DNA of 64,000 nt from Moraxellaceae bacterium (GCA_004173455.1 SECL01000004.1:1-64000); one strand, 5' to 3'. Positions 18,595 through 31,093 are shown, numbered from the stretch's first letter. Made by a program: numbers and translations. The notes: generated from the sequence alone by a model not told the origin.

Positions 18595-18639
18595 AATAAT
18601 TAATAAATTGTAATTTTTATATTATTTGAGATCATCGCT

Positions 18640-19659
18640 ATGAACACCCGCGTTACCGAATTATTTAGTCGGGAAGAAATCCGGCAACTGACCGAACGCT
18701 CTGACTGGCAGGGTGCTTGGGCTGTGGCGTCTACATGGGCAGTGATTGGTGGGACTTTTGCCAGTGTCGCGCTATCGTGGCAATACCTGCCGTGGTGGGG
18801 CAAGTTGTTAATGTGTATTACCGCCTTGGTGATTTTAGCGGGACGTCAACTGGCACTGGCAATCTTGATGCATGATGCATCGCATAGCAGCCTGTTTAAA
18901 ACACGTTGGCTAAATGATCATCTGGTAGACTGGCTGTGTGCCAAGCCAGTCTGGAATGATTTGCACAAATACCGCCCTTATCATGTGCGTCATCATGCCA
19001 AAACCTCAACCGAAGATGATCCGGATTTGTCACTGGTGGCTGGTTTTCCAACCACACGTGCCTCAGTAACGCGCAAGTTTATGCGCGATATTGCGGGCAT
19101 TACCGGATTTAAGTTTGTGGTTGGGCGCATCATGATGGATATGGGACTGATAGAATGGACAGTCGCCAATGATGTAAAAAAAATCCCGCAGCAGGGCAGG
19201 CCATGGCAGGATTATCCACGCACATTGATCAAAAACAGTTACGGGGCTATTTTAACCAATGCTGCCATATTGGGCGTGTTAGGGGCGGCAGGGCATCCCA
19301 AGCTATATGGCTTATGGGCGCTGGCTTATGTAACGCCTTTTCCGTTGTTTATCCGCATCCGATCCATGGCAGAGCATGCAGGCATGGAAAAAAGTGCTTC
19401 TGCACTTACCCATACCCGCACAACGCGGGCAGGTTGGATAGCCCGTGCCTTGGTCGCGCCAATTCGGGTCAATTTTCATATGGAACATCACTTAATGGCT
19501 TCAGTGCCTTATTTCCGTTTGCCAAAAATGCACCGAATGCTACGCGAGCGTCAGCATGTCCCCAAAGCACCGGGTTATCTTGAGGTTCTCAAATTATTAT
19601 CAGGCAAAACCATGCCAGCCCACCGTCCTGTTGAGGATCAGTGTAAAAGCGCGATGTAA
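18640..19659 (+). CDS. Membrane fatty acid desaturase
   Basis: The 339-residue integral membrane protein has the three histidine boxes of di-iron desaturases: HDASH at residues 78-82, HVRHH at 115-119, and HMEHH at 280-284. Hydrophobic helices lie around residues 28-75 and 195-225. It should introduce a double bond into an acyl chain at the cytoplasmic face, changing membrane fluidity or fatty acid composition. A good promoter sits about 45 bp upstream. It is divergent from the FadL gene, consistent with a lipid-metabolism role. Regiospecificity cannot be deduced; a carotenoid or sphingolipid hydroxylase relative is possible but less likely. Confidence 0.88.
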   Translation: MNTRVTELFSREEIRQLTERSDWQGAWAVASTWAVIGGTFASVALSWQYLPWWGKLLMCITALVILAGRQLALAILMHDASHSSLFKTRWLNDHLVDWLCAKPVWNDLHKYRPYHVRHHAKTSTEDDPDLSLVAGFPTTRASVTRKFMRDIAGITGFKFVVGRIMMDMGLIEWTVANDVKKIPQQGRPWQDYPRTLIKNSYGAILTNAAILGVLGAAGHPKLYGLWALAYVTPFPLFIRIRSMAEHAGMEKSASALTHTRTTRAGWIARALVAPIRVNFHMEHHLMASVPYFRLPKMHRMLRERQHVPKAPGYLEVLKLLSGKTMPAHRPVEDQCKSAM

Positions 19660-19748
19660 TGACCTAAGATTTTTTAAGCATGATGAATGGATAAAAATGG
19701 GAATAAAAGCAATGACTGGCGAGTAATTTTTTTGAGGAAATATTGTCG

Positions 19749-19847
19749 TATAATTTCTTAAGCAAGGCTTAAAGCTGGTCAGTAATCCAATCCTGCTGCT
19801 GAACAGTTCAAACCTTGCTGAGCCGCCTTCGGGCGGTTCTTTGTTTT
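19749..19847 (+). ncRNA. Candidate small RNA with its own promoter and intrinsic terminator
   Basis: A perfect -10 box TATAAT lies at 19749-19754, and seven bases later (19761) a structured segment begins. Its first bases AGCAAGG (19761-19767) are perfectly complementary to CCTTGCT (19813-19819). This closing stem is followed at once by a terminator hairpin GAGCCGCC-TTCG-GGCGGTTC and TTTGTTTTT (about 19820-19847). The predicted RNA is about 87 nt. The -35 element is poor, so an activator may be needed, or this could instead be the 3' UTR of the desaturase mRNA. There is no credible reading frame inside. Confidence 0.5.
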
Positions 19848-19996
19848 TAACAGCCATGCTTTATTTTTAAACACCGAAAATAAGGGCAGTCATAATGCCA
19901 CACGCCTTATAAAATTCTTAAACAAGTCGTTCAAAAGTTGGCAAAGGAATTGCAACGCATCACTTAATTCCAGAATAAATGAATTAAGGTCACCTC

Positions 19997-20131
19997 ATGA
20001 AAGCAATGATTACGCTACTATTAATTGGTACAGGACTTTATTTTACTTCTGATTTTGGCATGCATAAGGCGGTTCATATCTCGGCAACTAACAGTAGCTA
20101 TGAACAAAATATTGATGAAAACTCACAATAG
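19997..20131 (+). CDS. Small predicted membrane or secreted protein
   Basis: A 44-codon frame starts MKAMITLLLIGTGLYFTSDFG and ends ENSQ. The first 20 residues are a hydrophobic segment typical of a signal anchor or signal peptide; the remainder is short and polar. It stands alone between the candidate sRNA terminator and the end of holA. No strong ribosome site is visible (AGGTCACC lies 7-14 nt upstream and could act weakly). I do not recognise the family. It may be a real small protein because of its well-formed hydrophobic N terminus. Confidence 0.45.
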   Translation: MKAMITLLLIGTGLYFTSDFGMHKAVHISATNSSYEQNIDENSQ

Positions 20132-20196
20132 TTGTCATTTTTTTCTAAACCGTATGATTTTATTGTGGTTGCTTGAGTGTGGCCAGTTGACTGTCG

Positions 20197-21195
20197 TTAT
20201 TTAACGGTTTGGGAAAATAGGGGCTTACCGCTTAATGCCATGGTCACTTGCAGTAACAGGTCTTTACTATTTTCTTCACTCAATCCCTTAATCGCGGCAT
20301 CGGTACGCTGTAGCAACACTGGCCATTGCATGAGCTGCTTGCCTGATGTGCGTTTTAATGCTTGCTGGTAATAGCGGGTTTTATTTTGCCAGATCCCCAA
20401 TTTCTGGTATTGCCCCGGCTGTTCAAACAATTGCATCAACAAGCGCATTTCACGGGAAAGTGCCCACAAAATCAAACTGTCTGCTTCGCCCGATTCCAGC
20501 AAAAAACCAAGAATTTTAACTGCCTGTAGCGCATTACCTTGCAAGGCAGCATCTGCCAGATCAAAGCTACTAAAGCGTGATTGTTCGGTCAGGCCAGCTT
20601 GTAGGTCTTCAAGGCTGATCAGATGTTCAGGCTGATATAAGTCACTAAGGCGCAACAGGCTTTGCTGGGCAGCAAACAGGTTGTTTTCGGTTTGAGTTAG
20701 CAACAAATCCCAAGCATTACGAGCCAGTTGTACGCCAAGTTTTTGTGCTTCATCCTGTAAAATAGCCAAACGTTCCTGCATATTTTGCAGACTCAGCTGC
20801 ACCACCACACTATTGGCATCAATGCTCTGATAAAACTTGGTTTTTTGGGCAGCCTGATCCAGACGAGGCATGACGATCACCAGCATATTGTCTGCTGGCG
20901 ACTGAATAAATTGCTGGAGCTGGGTTAGTCCTGCGGCATCCGGCTTGATATTGCCGTGTGCTTCTACTGCCAGTTTTTCGGAAAATAATGACAGGCTGTT
21001 GAGTGAATTAAACACATCGCGCCAATCATTAACTGTATTGATTTCAAAGCGCTGGCGTTCAACCTGCTGGGATTGCCAGTAATCACGTAAGGCGCTCAGT
21101 AGGTTTTGTTCAAGCAGTGGCTCATTGCCATGCAGTAGCCAGACACCATCTGCCTTGGCAATTCGCCCCATTGCGCCCCGATAGTCCAGCCGCAT
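20197..21195 (-). CDS. holA: DNA polymerase III subunit delta
   Basis: The 332-residue protein is the delta subunit of the clamp loader, which opens the beta clamp during replication. Recognisable features are the N-terminal WLLHGNEPLLEQNLLSALRDYW, the middle LVIVMPRLDQAAQKTKFYQSID, and the C-terminal helical collar domain with LILWALSREMRLL. Length is usual for the family. It follows lptE with only 6 bp between the genes and has no clear ribosome site, so translation is probably coupled to lptE, as in the conserved leuS-lptE-holA order of gamma-proteobacteria. Confidence 0.93.
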   Translation of the reverse strand: MRLDYRGAMGRIAKADGVWLLHGNEPLLEQNLLSALRDYWQSQQVERQRFEINTVNDWRDVFNSLNSLSLFSEKLAVEAHGNIKPDAAGLTQLQQFIQSPADNMLVIVMPRLDQAAQKTKFYQSIDANSVVVQLSLQNMQERLAILQDEAQKLGVQLARNAWDLLLTQTENNLFAAQQSLLRLSDLYQPEHLISLEDLQAGLTEQSRFSSFDLADAALQGNALQAVKILGFLLESGEADSLILWALSREMRLLMQLFEQPGQYQKLGIWQNKTRYYQQALKRTSGKQLMQWPVLLQRTDAAIKGLSEENSKDLLLQVTMALSGKPLFSQTVK

Positions 21196-21201
21196 AATAA
21201 A

Positions 21202-21756
21202 TTACGGTACTGTTGTTGGCTGGTCAGCAGTGGCATATTGCATACGGCCTGCATGCAACTGACGGGCAATCTGCATGGCTGCATCCAGATTCATTTCTTC
21301 AATCAGGTGCGCTTCTTCCTGATTCTCTGTGTTGACCGTTGCAATATCGTACTGATAACTACGACGTGAATACACGCTGTAATCAATGGTTAAAGGCTCA
21401 CCCAGACTGCTTTCAATATGATAGGTAATCGCCAAACGTAATTGCACTTCTGTGAGGCGACCACTCAGCAGCTGACGGGTTTGCTGGTAATCGGTAATCT
21501 TGATGATCGGCGCATTTTTGTCCTGATTCACCATCGAACCCAGAGATTGCAGATAAACCACTAAAGGCTCGCGCAAGGCATCGGCCTGTTTAGGTAAATC
21601 CACCTGCACGTTTTTATAGGCCATCGGAATAGCAGAACTCTGGGCGCCGCGCAGATGAAAACCACAACCACTTAAACTGGCTGCCGTTAACCCCAGCGCC
21701 AAACTTAAACTCAAGTGACGAAGAGTGGTACGTGACAGTATTCCCGGTTTTTTCAT
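21202..21756 (-). CDS. lptE: LPS-assembly lipoprotein LptE
   Basis: The 184-residue lipoprotein has a signal sequence with the lipobox LSGC (Cys31), followed by GFHLRG, the hallmark start of mature LptE. It forms the plug of the LptD-LptE translocon that inserts lipopolysaccharide into the outer membrane. Its location between leuS and holA is the conserved one. The N terminus before the hydrophobic core is somewhat long and basic (MKKPGILSRTTLRH). Function is secure from motif plus gene order. Confidence 0.93.
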   Translation of the reverse strand: MKKPGILSRTTLRHLSLSLALGLTAASLSGCGFHLRGAQSSAIPMAYKNVQVDLPKQADALREPLVVYLQSLGSMVNQDKNAPIIKITDYQQTRQLLSGRLTEVQLRLAITYHIESSLGEPLTIDYSVYSRRSYQYDIATVNTENQEEAHLIEEMNLDAAMQIARQLHAGRMQYATADQPTTVP

Positions 21757-21832
21757 GCCTGCTGTTCCTGTATAAAACCTGTAGTCAGTCTATGTCGTGA
21801 TGCAAGTTAATCCTGCGGCCTAAACCACCAGC

Positions 21833-24544
<2,712 letters not shown>

Positions 24545-24658
24545 TCAACAACATCGTTATTTTTTACCAGTTTTTTGAGCGCTATTTTTTTTGAGTAGAG
24601 CAGGCCAGCTCAAAACACTTTAAACAGCCTGCCTGTTTTTATGAATAGCCATTAAAAG

Positions 24659-25120
24659 CTATTTACAGCCGTTGGTAATATTTTGCTGATAGGTCTGAAT
24701 TTGCTGAGCACGACGTTCTTCAGTGATATAAGCTCGTTCTCCGCCAGCATCTTTTTCATATAGGCGTCGCCCGGTTTGCAGCAATGCCATATTGTCCTGC
24801 ATGGTTTTGCAGGTTTCGGCACTCAGGCGTGGCGCTGGTTTGCCAGTAGAGGCAGGTGTTTTGACAGCAGTATTGGCGCTATTGTCTTTATCGGCTGGCG
24901 TTGTTTTTGCTGCATTGGCCACAGGCGCGGGCACTGGTCGTTCCTTAATATTGACCGACTGCGCATAGCGGGCTGGCGGCGGTGTTTGGGTATAATGTAA
25001 TGCGCCTTTGTCATCTTTCCATTTGTAGACTTGCTGAGCCTGCGTAGCAGTAGCCAGCAGCGCAGTGGCACCGATCAGCAGACCAAATTTTAACATTTCA
25101 GTGATTGTGTGCATGCTCAT
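24659..25120 (-). CDS. DUF4124 domain protein, exported
   Basis: The 153-residue protein has a hydrophobic export signal (LKFGLLIGATALLATATQAQ) and a short DUF4124 domain right after it (QVYKWKDDKGALHYTQTPPP), then a proline- and threonine-rich low-complexity linker and a C-terminal segment with two cysteines (CKTMQDNMALLQTG and NGCK). DUF4124 proteins are periplasmic and of unknown function. Starts at residues 1, 3 or 9 are all possible; the last gives the most ordinary signal peptide. It is in tandem with a second DUF4124 gene 45 bp upstream, so the pair looks like a duplication. Confidence 0.8.
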   Translation of the reverse strand: MSMHTITEMLKFGLLIGATALLATATQAQQVYKWKDDKGALHYTQTPPPARYAQSVNIKERPVPAPVANAAKTTPADKDNSANTAVKTPASTGKPAPRLSAETCKTMQDNMALLQTGRRLYEKDAGGERAYITEERRAQQIQTYQQNITNGCK

Positions 25121-25165
25121 CTACTTATGGGTTTATGAATGGACTACAAAATATTTTAACAACGC

Positions 25166-25597
25166 TTAACGTTCGCTAAACACAGGTCTGCTTTGATCCT
25201 GTGTTGGCACAATCAGGCGGTTTGCAGGTGGCGGAGTAATAGGTGTAATCATCGGTTGGGATTGCGGCATGGATTGTGGAATCTGCCTTCCGCTACCGTT
25301 TGGAACAGAGCCATTGTTGGCTGCATTGGCAAGCTGGTTAGAATCCATCACGCTGGTTGGATTGCCATTTGAGTTGCCATTTTCGGTATTGGCCAGCGCA
25401 ACTGGCGTTGGCGGTGCCAAATCATCAATATAGACTTTCTGGGCAGACTTAACGCCATTTTTGCCGGGTGGTGTCTGGGTATAATGGGTAGAGCCATCTT
25501 TATCTACCCACTTATAAAAGGTCTCTGCGCTGGCTGCTTGCATGACAACCAACGTACCTAGACTGGCAAGCAGGATTAAACCCCGGGAAAGCATCAT
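25166..25597 (-). CDS. DUF4124 domain protein, exported (paralogue)
   Basis: The start chosen here (ATG at 25597, 143 residues) gives a clean signal peptide MMLSRGLILLASLGTLVVMQAASA; an upstream ATG at 25702 would add 35 basic residues and is less likely. The mature protein begins ETFYKWVDKDGSTHYTQTPPGKNG, the DUF4124 domain, and continues as a low-complexity tail rich in Asn, Pro, Gln and Ser. It is co-directional with the neighbouring DUF4124 gene. Function is unknown; both may be envelope proteins. Confidence 0.75.
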   Translation of the reverse strand: MMLSRGLILLASLGTLVVMQAASAETFYKWVDKDGSTHYTQTPPGKNGVKSAQKVYIDDLAPPTPVALANTENGNSNGNPTSVMDSNQLANAANNGSVPNGSGRQIPQSMPQSQPMITPITPPPANRLIVPTQDQSRPVFSER

Positions 25598-26185
25598 AAA
25601 AGGCCTGTTTTGTGACAATGAGATCGTTTTAGCGAATGTAGTCTGCTTTTTGAATTTTAGACGATTTTTTAACATACGATGGAACTCCCTGGCGCATCGC
25701 AATCATTTAGTGCAAAGTAGCTAAAATTAGCCCATTTCGCAAGTAAAATTACTATAGGCGGTAGCGAGTGGGGTCTCTACGGCGTTATGGTAAAGCCCTA
25801 TGATTTTAGTCTTTAAAAACTGTACTGATAAGGCAATAAAATTGCAGGTTTTCCTTGACATCACTGGCTTAAAATAAAACAATAGCTCTCTTTTTAAATT
25901 TGAACGATTTGTGCCGATCACCCTTCGGCGGCAGACGTTTTGCTTTGGTAGACATCAGACCCCACTCGGGTGTGTTTGGCTCATAGCGGGTATCTTATCC
26001 ATCCCAAAAGATACCTGACGCGGTACAGCAGTCACAACAAATGCTGTAAAAGATTTTCCGTCATCTTCCTACCAAAGTCGCAGTGGTGTTTTGTCGTGTT
26101 TACTGGCCAAATGGTCGGCGCGGCGTGGTGTCAAATTCAAGGATTAATGATTTCTTTCATTGATCAGCATACAGGGTGAGTCATT
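25598..26185 (+). promoter_or_regulatory. Structured leader region of the ilvIH-ilvC genes
   Basis: A TTGACA lies at 25855-25860 but its -10 is unclear. Downstream are successive hairpins: GCCGA/TCGGC (25913-25929), GGTATCTT/AAGATACC (25989-26015, 11-nt loop), TACAGCA/TGCTGTA (26024-26048, 11-nt loop) and AAGAT/ATCTT (26050-26067). The 5' leader would be roughly 300 nt, long for an ordinary UTR, which suggests RNA-based control of branched-chain amino acid synthesis. There is no leader peptide rich in Ile, Leu or Val codons and no obvious T-run terminator. The section from 25598 to about 25850 also holds the unassigned promoter of the minus-strand DUF4124 gene. Confidence 0.45.
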
Positions 26186-27910
26186 TTGGAACTTTTATCT
26201 GGTGGAGAAATGCTCATTCGCGCGTTAGCGGATGAGGGTGTTGAGCACGTTTTCGGTTATCCGGGCGGCGCCGTTTTACATATTTATGATGCACTGTTCC
26301 AGCAGGACAGAGTGCAGCATGTTCTGGTGCGTCACGAGCAGGCAGCAGGGCACATGGCCGATGCTTATTCACGTTCAACCGGTAGGACAGGTGTTGTACT
26401 GGTCACCAGTGGCCCCGGTGCAACCAACACCGTCACACCCATTGCCACTGCGTACATGGATTCCATTCCGATGGTGATCATTTCTGGTCAGGTGGCAACC
26501 CATCTGATTGGTGAAGATGCCTTTCAAGAAACGGACATGGTGGGGATTTCCCGTCCAATCGTGAAGCACAGTTTTCAGGTGCGTCATGCCAGCGAAATTC
26601 CAGCCATTATCAAAAAAGCATTTTATATTGCAGCCAGTGGTCGTCCCGGCCCGGTCGTGGTTGATATTCCCAAGGATGCCACCAATCCGGCTGAAAAATT
26701 TGCCTATGAATATCCGGAAAAGGTCAAGCTGCGTTCTTACCAGCCGCCTGCACGCGGACATTCTGGCCAGATTCGTAAAGCCATTGATGAGCTGGTGGTT
26801 GCAAAACGTCCGGTCATTTATAGCGGTGGTGGAGTCATTCAGGGCAATGCAGCCGGACTGCTCACTGAGCTTGGCCATCGTCTGGGCTTTCCAGTGACCA
26901 ACACTTTGATGGGCTTGGGTGGTTTTCCCGGTTCTGATCCACAGTTTCTGGGAATGCTGGGCATGCACGGCACGTATGAAGCCAATATGGCCATGCACCA
27001 TGCCGATCTCATTTTGTGCATTGGCGCGCGCTTTGATGACCGTGTGACCAATAATCCGGCTAAGTTCTGTCCAGATGCCAAAGTCATTCATATTGATATT
27101 GATCCGGCTACGATTTCCAAAACCATTACCGCACATATTCCTATTGTGGGTGCGGTTGAGCCTGTTCTGGCCGAAATGCTGGTTCAGCTCAAGCAAATGG
27201 GGATTGAAAAGCCCAATAGCGAAGCGATTGACCAGTGGTGGGCGCAAATTAACGAATGGCGCAAGCGTCATGGCCTGCGTTATGAAGCTGCTCAGCATGG
27301 TGAAATGAAGCCGCAACAAGTGGTTGAAGCCTTGTACAAAGTAACCCAAGGCAAGGCAATTATTACCTCTGATGTGGGTCAGCACCAGATGTTTGGCGCG
27401 TTATACTATAAGTACGACGAACCACGCCAATGGATTAACTCGGGTGGTCTTGGTACCATGGGTGTTGGCTTGCCATACGCCATGGCTTGCAAACTGGCTT
27501 TCCCAGAAAGACAAGTGGTTTGTATTACCGGTGAAGCGTCTATCCAGATGTGTATTCAGGAACTTTCAACCTGCACCCAGTACGGCATCTCGGTCAAAAT
27601 CCTGTGTCTGAACAACCGTGCGCTTGGCATGGTAAAACAATGGCAGGACATGAACTATGAAGGCCGTCATTCCAGCTCTTACATGGAATCGTTACCAGAT
27701 TTCACCAAGCTGATGGAAGCCTACGGTCACGTGGGGATTCAAATTGACCACGCGGATGACCTTGAAAGCAAACTGGCTGAAGCAATGGCCATTACCGATA
27801 AGAGTGTGTTTATCAATGTAATGGTTGATCCAAAAGAGCACGTTTATCCCATGCAAATTGCGGGTCAGACCATGCGTGATATGTGGCTGGCAAAAGGAGA
27901 GCGGACATGA
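26186..27910 (+). CDS. ilvI: Acetolactate synthase large subunit
   Basis: The 574-residue ThDP enzyme makes acetolactate or acetohydroxybutyrate, the first common step in valine, leucine and isoleucine synthesis. It starts with TTG at 26186: the sequence [28 protein letters not shown] matches IlvI from its first residue, and AGGGTGAG is a well-placed ribosome site. The catalytic Glu lies in [12 protein letters not shown] and the ThDP-binding motif around [12 protein letters not shown] shows GE where GDG... is usual. It overlaps ilvH by 4 bp, so the subunits are translationally coupled. Feedback regulation should come from IlvH. Confidence 0.96.
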   Translation: MELLSGGEMLIRALADEGVEHVFGYPGGAVLHIYDALFQQDRVQHVLVRHEQAAGHMADAYSRSTGRTGVVLVTSGPGATNTVTPIATAYMDSIPMVIISGQVATHLIGEDAFQETDMVGISRPIVKHSFQVRHASEIPAIIKKAFYIAASGRPGPVVVDIPKDATNPAEKFAYEYPEKVKLRSYQPPARGHSGQIRKAIDELVVAKRPVIYSGGGVIQGNAAGLLTELGHRLGFPVTNTLMGLGGFPGSDPQFLGMLGMHGTYEANMAMHHADLILCIGARFDDRVTNNPAKFCPDAKVIHIDIDPATISKTITAHIPIVGAVEPVLAEMLVQLKQMGIEKPNSEAIDQWWAQINEWRKRHGLRYEAAQHGEMKPQQVVEALYKVTQGKAIITSDVGQHQMFGALYYKYDEPRQWINSGGLGTMGVGLPYAMACKLAFPERQVVCITGEASIQMCIQELSTCTQYGISVKILCLNNRALGMVKQWQDMNYEGRHSSSYMESLPDFTKLMEAYGHVGIQIDHADDLESKLAEAMAITDKSVFINVMVDPKEHVYPMQIAGQTMRDMWLAKGERT

Positions 27911-28401
27911 ACCGCCATATTATTTCCGTACTGGTTGAAAACGAAGCTGGTGCATTGTCACGATTGGTGGGTTTGTTTAGCCAGCGTGGCTATAACATCG
28001 AAACCCTCAATGTGGCACCAACCGAAGATGAAACCCTGTCGCGCCTTACCCTTACGACCTATGGTAATGAGCACAAGATTGAGCAAATCACCAAGCAGCT
28101 AAACAAGCTGATAGAAGTGGTGAAAGTGGTTGACCTGTCAGAGGGCGCGCACATTGAGCGTGAACTCATGCTGATCAAGCTCAAGGCACTGGGCGCGGCA
28201 CGGGCAGAAATCAAACGTACCGCAGATATTTTCCGTGCGCAAATTGTTGATGTAACTCCTGCAACCTATACCATTCAGATTGCAGGCACCACCGACAAGC
28301 TGGACGGCTTTATCGAAGCACTGTCTGAAAACACTATTCTGGAAGTGGTTCGTTCTGGTGTTTCAGGCATTGCACGCGGCGAGAAAGTACTGACTGTTTA
28401 A
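27907..28401 (+). CDS. ilvH: Acetolactate synthase small (regulatory) subunit
   Basis: The 164-residue subunit starts at ATG 27907, which overlaps the ilvI stop as ATGA and has an AAAGGAGAG ribosome site. An N-terminal ACT domain ([33 protein letters not shown]) binds valine and gives feedback control of IlvI; a C-terminal ACT-like domain ends ...[15 protein letters not shown]. Length equals E. coli IlvH. A GTG eight codons upstream would break the match and is rejected. Confidence 0.96.
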   Translation: MNRHIISVLVENEAGALSRLVGLFSQRGYNIETLNVAPTEDETLSRLTLTTYGNEHKIEQITKQLNKLIEVVKVVDLSEGAHIERELMLIKLKALGAARAEIKRTADIFRAQIVDVTPATYTIQIAGTTDKLDGFIEALSENTILEVVRSGVSGIARGEKVLTV

Positions 28402-28431
28402 GCGCCTTAATCCCTCTTCACTGGGGGAATG

Positions 28432-28452
28432 CCTCTTTGTGATCAAAAGAGG
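28432..28452 (+). terminator. Hairpin between ilvH and ilvC
   Basis: CCTCTTT (28432-28438) pairs with AAAGAGG (28446-28452) around a 7-nt loop. No T-run follows, so it is more likely a partial attenuator or processing site than a full terminator; ilvC follows after another 54 bp with its own ribosome site. Confidence 0.35.
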
Positions 28453-28485
28453 TTAGGGAAGATTGATAACCCAACATATTTTTAA

Positions 28486-29523
<1,038 letters not shown>

Positions 29524-29589
29524 TTTTCTGTTGGCTTGCGTGCCTTGCGCTCGGGCAGGGCAGGGCTCTGCTAATCCTCGCTCATACCT

Positions 29590-29631
29590 TGGATCCAAGC
29601 CAACACAATCATCGATAAAGAGAAAAACTAA
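29590..29631 (+). repeat. Duplicate of the ilvC 3' end
   Basis: This 42-bp segment repeats the ilvC tail at 29482-29523. It encodes WIQANTIIDKEKN plus a stop, against [13 protein letters not shown] in the functional gene. Of six differing codons, five are synonymous, so the copy diverged while under coding selection and was left here later. The best reading is a scar of allelic replacement or an imperfect tandem duplication. A 9-bp inverted repeat GTTGGCTTG/CAAGCCAAC (29530-29538, 29596-29604) partly overlaps it. Confidence 0.8.
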
Positions 29632-29666
29632 GATTTAAATTTAAGCCTTTAGTTTTACTGTTTATT

Positions 29667-29699
29667 AAAAACCCCTGCTAGTAATAGTGGGGGTTTTTA
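29667..29699 (+). terminator. Terminator of the ilv genes
   Basis: AAAAACCCC (29667-29675) pairs with GGGGTTTTT (29690-29698) around a 14-nt loop, ending in a T-run. It is a standard intrinsic terminator and also lies just before the lipoprotein gene at 29722. Confidence 0.8.
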
Positions 29700-29721
29700 A
29701 AATTAAATGAGAAATAAGTAG

Positions 29722-30213
29722 ATGTGGAAAAATTTATCAATAACTGTAACGTGTCTATTTTTAATAAGCTGCGTTAACCTTAATGGCCATGTGCAAATGT
29801 ATAAAGGTGCGGCATTACCACCTACCCAAAATTCAACAATTCAAGGCTCTAATAATTATCGTCGGGGTAGTTTGGCCAATGAAATGATTCGGATTGTCGC
29901 TGTAGATAGTATTAATATTCCAAAGCAATGGGGTGTAGGTGAGGGTGCAAATTCGGTTGCATTATTACCGGGCTTTCATATTGTTAAAATATTTTATGTG
30001 CATGGTTCACCCGTAGGCATTGATTATTACACTTACGACTCTATTCCTATTCAAACTGTTGCAAATTGCACTTACCAGATTGTGGCGTATACAAGTTCCA
30101 AAGATAATACAATGGGGTTTTCCTTTATTGGTTATTCAAGTTCACAAGCGAATGAGCAAGATTGCGGGCAGGGAAGGGTTGATGTAGACAACAATAAGCC
30201 AGTCAGCATCTAG
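29722..30213 (+). CDS. Putative lipoprotein of unknown function
   Basis: The 163-residue protein has a short signal peptide with lipobox LISC (Cys17), so it should be a lipid-anchored envelope protein. The mature part contains an NSTIQGSNNYRRGSL stretch and a beta-rich body with VALLPGFHIVKIFYVHGSP and TYQIVAYTSSKDN, reminiscent of small periplasmic PEGA-like or accessory domains, but I do not recognise the family. Three further cysteines are present in the mature chain or signal region. It begins 23 bp after the ilv terminator and is likely monocistronic. Confidence 0.65.
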   Translation: MWKNLSITVTCLFLISCVNLNGHVQMYKGAALPPTQNSTIQGSNNYRRGSLANEMIRIVAVDSINIPKQWGVGEGANSVALLPGFHIVKIFYVHGSPVGIDYYTYDSIPIQTVANCTYQIVAYTSSKDNTMGFSFIGYSSSQANEQDCGQGRVDVDNNKPVSI

Positions 30214-30304
30214 TTTTTACATGGATAACTAAAGATAAATAATAACCTTATTGCTTCAATCCTAGGACATGGATTTTTTAACCTTTAAAACAATTACATC
30301 ATAT

Positions 30305-30335
30305 AAAGCGCACTCCCTGACAATGCGCTTTTTTA
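30305..30335. terminator. Bidirectional terminator between lipoprotein and hypothetical gene
   Basis: AAAGCGCA (30305-30312) pairs with TGCGCTTT (30324-30331), followed by TTTTAT on the plus strand. It lies between convergent genes ending at 30213 and 30355. Confidence 0.7.
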
Positions 30336-30354
30336 TAGACATTTACTAAGACAA

Positions 30355-30714
30355 TTAATCAACCGCTTTAATATGAAAATTCTGGCTTTTAACCAGTTCA
30401 ACGGCCTGAGGATTTAAAGTAATCGTCACAGTATTATTTTCACCATTAATAACAAAAGAGTTGATTAAGCTTAGGCCTTTTTCTTCACTAGATTCATTAC
30501 GCAATACAATATAGTTTTGGCTTAGTTCAGCAATGGCTTCAAGATGAGTTGTGGTGGACGCAATATTATCGCGAAATACTTTTTTTAGTTCAAACAAATG
30601 ATATTGAATCTGATTGTTTACTGCATGATCTTCGACAATTTTAGTGAGTAAATGATTGATGAGTAGCTGCGCCGCAAAGTAAAGATTGGGTTTATCAATC
30701 GTCTGAAGGGTCAT
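30355..30714 (-). CDS. Hypothetical protein
   Basis: The 119-residue soluble protein has no signal peptide or membrane segment. The first two thirds are helical (LYFAAQLLINHLLTKIVEDH, FELKKVFRDNIASTTTHLEA), and the last third looks like beta strands (SFVINGENNTVTITLNPQAVELV). No family is recognised. It is a single gene with an adenine-rich upstream region. It is convergent with the lipoprotein gene and separated from it by a terminator, so nothing in the context suggests a function. Confidence 0.55.
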   Translation of the reverse strand: MTLQTIDKPNLYFAAQLLINHLLTKIVEDHAVNNQIQYHLFELKKVFRDNIASTTTHLEAIAELSQNYIVLRNESSEEKGLSLINSFVINGENNTVTITLNPQAVELVKSQNFHIKAVD

Positions 30715-31093
30715 TTCATTTTTTCCTATTTTAAGAAGAGAGAGCTTATTTACTTTATTAAGTGAAACTTAAATTTGCCACTTTTTCTTGTAAAATCAAG
30801 TAATATTTAGCAATTAGTAATCTGCAATTACCCTCGATTTTTTACTTTTCCATATTTTAATTTTGAGCAAGGTAGGGCAAATAAAAACATGCAACTACAA
30901 TCTATAGTGAGGTTTTAAAAAGGTTTTTGCTAGTTGCAATACTCGTGTTTATGGGGGGATTTTGTGTGAAACTGTATTAATTTAATCCGCTGTTCTACAA
31001 TAATTTACTGATTTTGTTGAGTAAAAAACCTAATACATATATTTAAACGATTTGCATTTACTATTGGCTTCGTTATTCACTATCAGGCAAAGC
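30715..31093. other. AT-rich intergenic region without a gene
   Basis: This 379-bp stretch separates the divergent hypothetical gene and membrane-protein gene. It is very AT-rich; I see a weak inverted CTTG...CAAG near 30790-30805 but no reading frame, RNA-like structure or clear promoter. Confidence 0.4.

Noticed and set aside
25800-25880. Possible ilv leader peptide starting MILV
   Set aside because: It lies upstream of the candidate promoter, lacks a ribosome site and has too few Ile, Leu or Val codons in a row for attenuation.
25970-26179. 69-codon frame in the ilv leader
   Set aside because: It has a GTG start without a ribosome site, runs across two predicted hairpins and has a Cys/Trp-rich unlikely composition.
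26375-27385. 336-codon open frame antisense to ilvI
   Set aside because: The ilvI frame is certain, and long antisense frames arise from its codon pattern. The antisense product has no recognisable domain.
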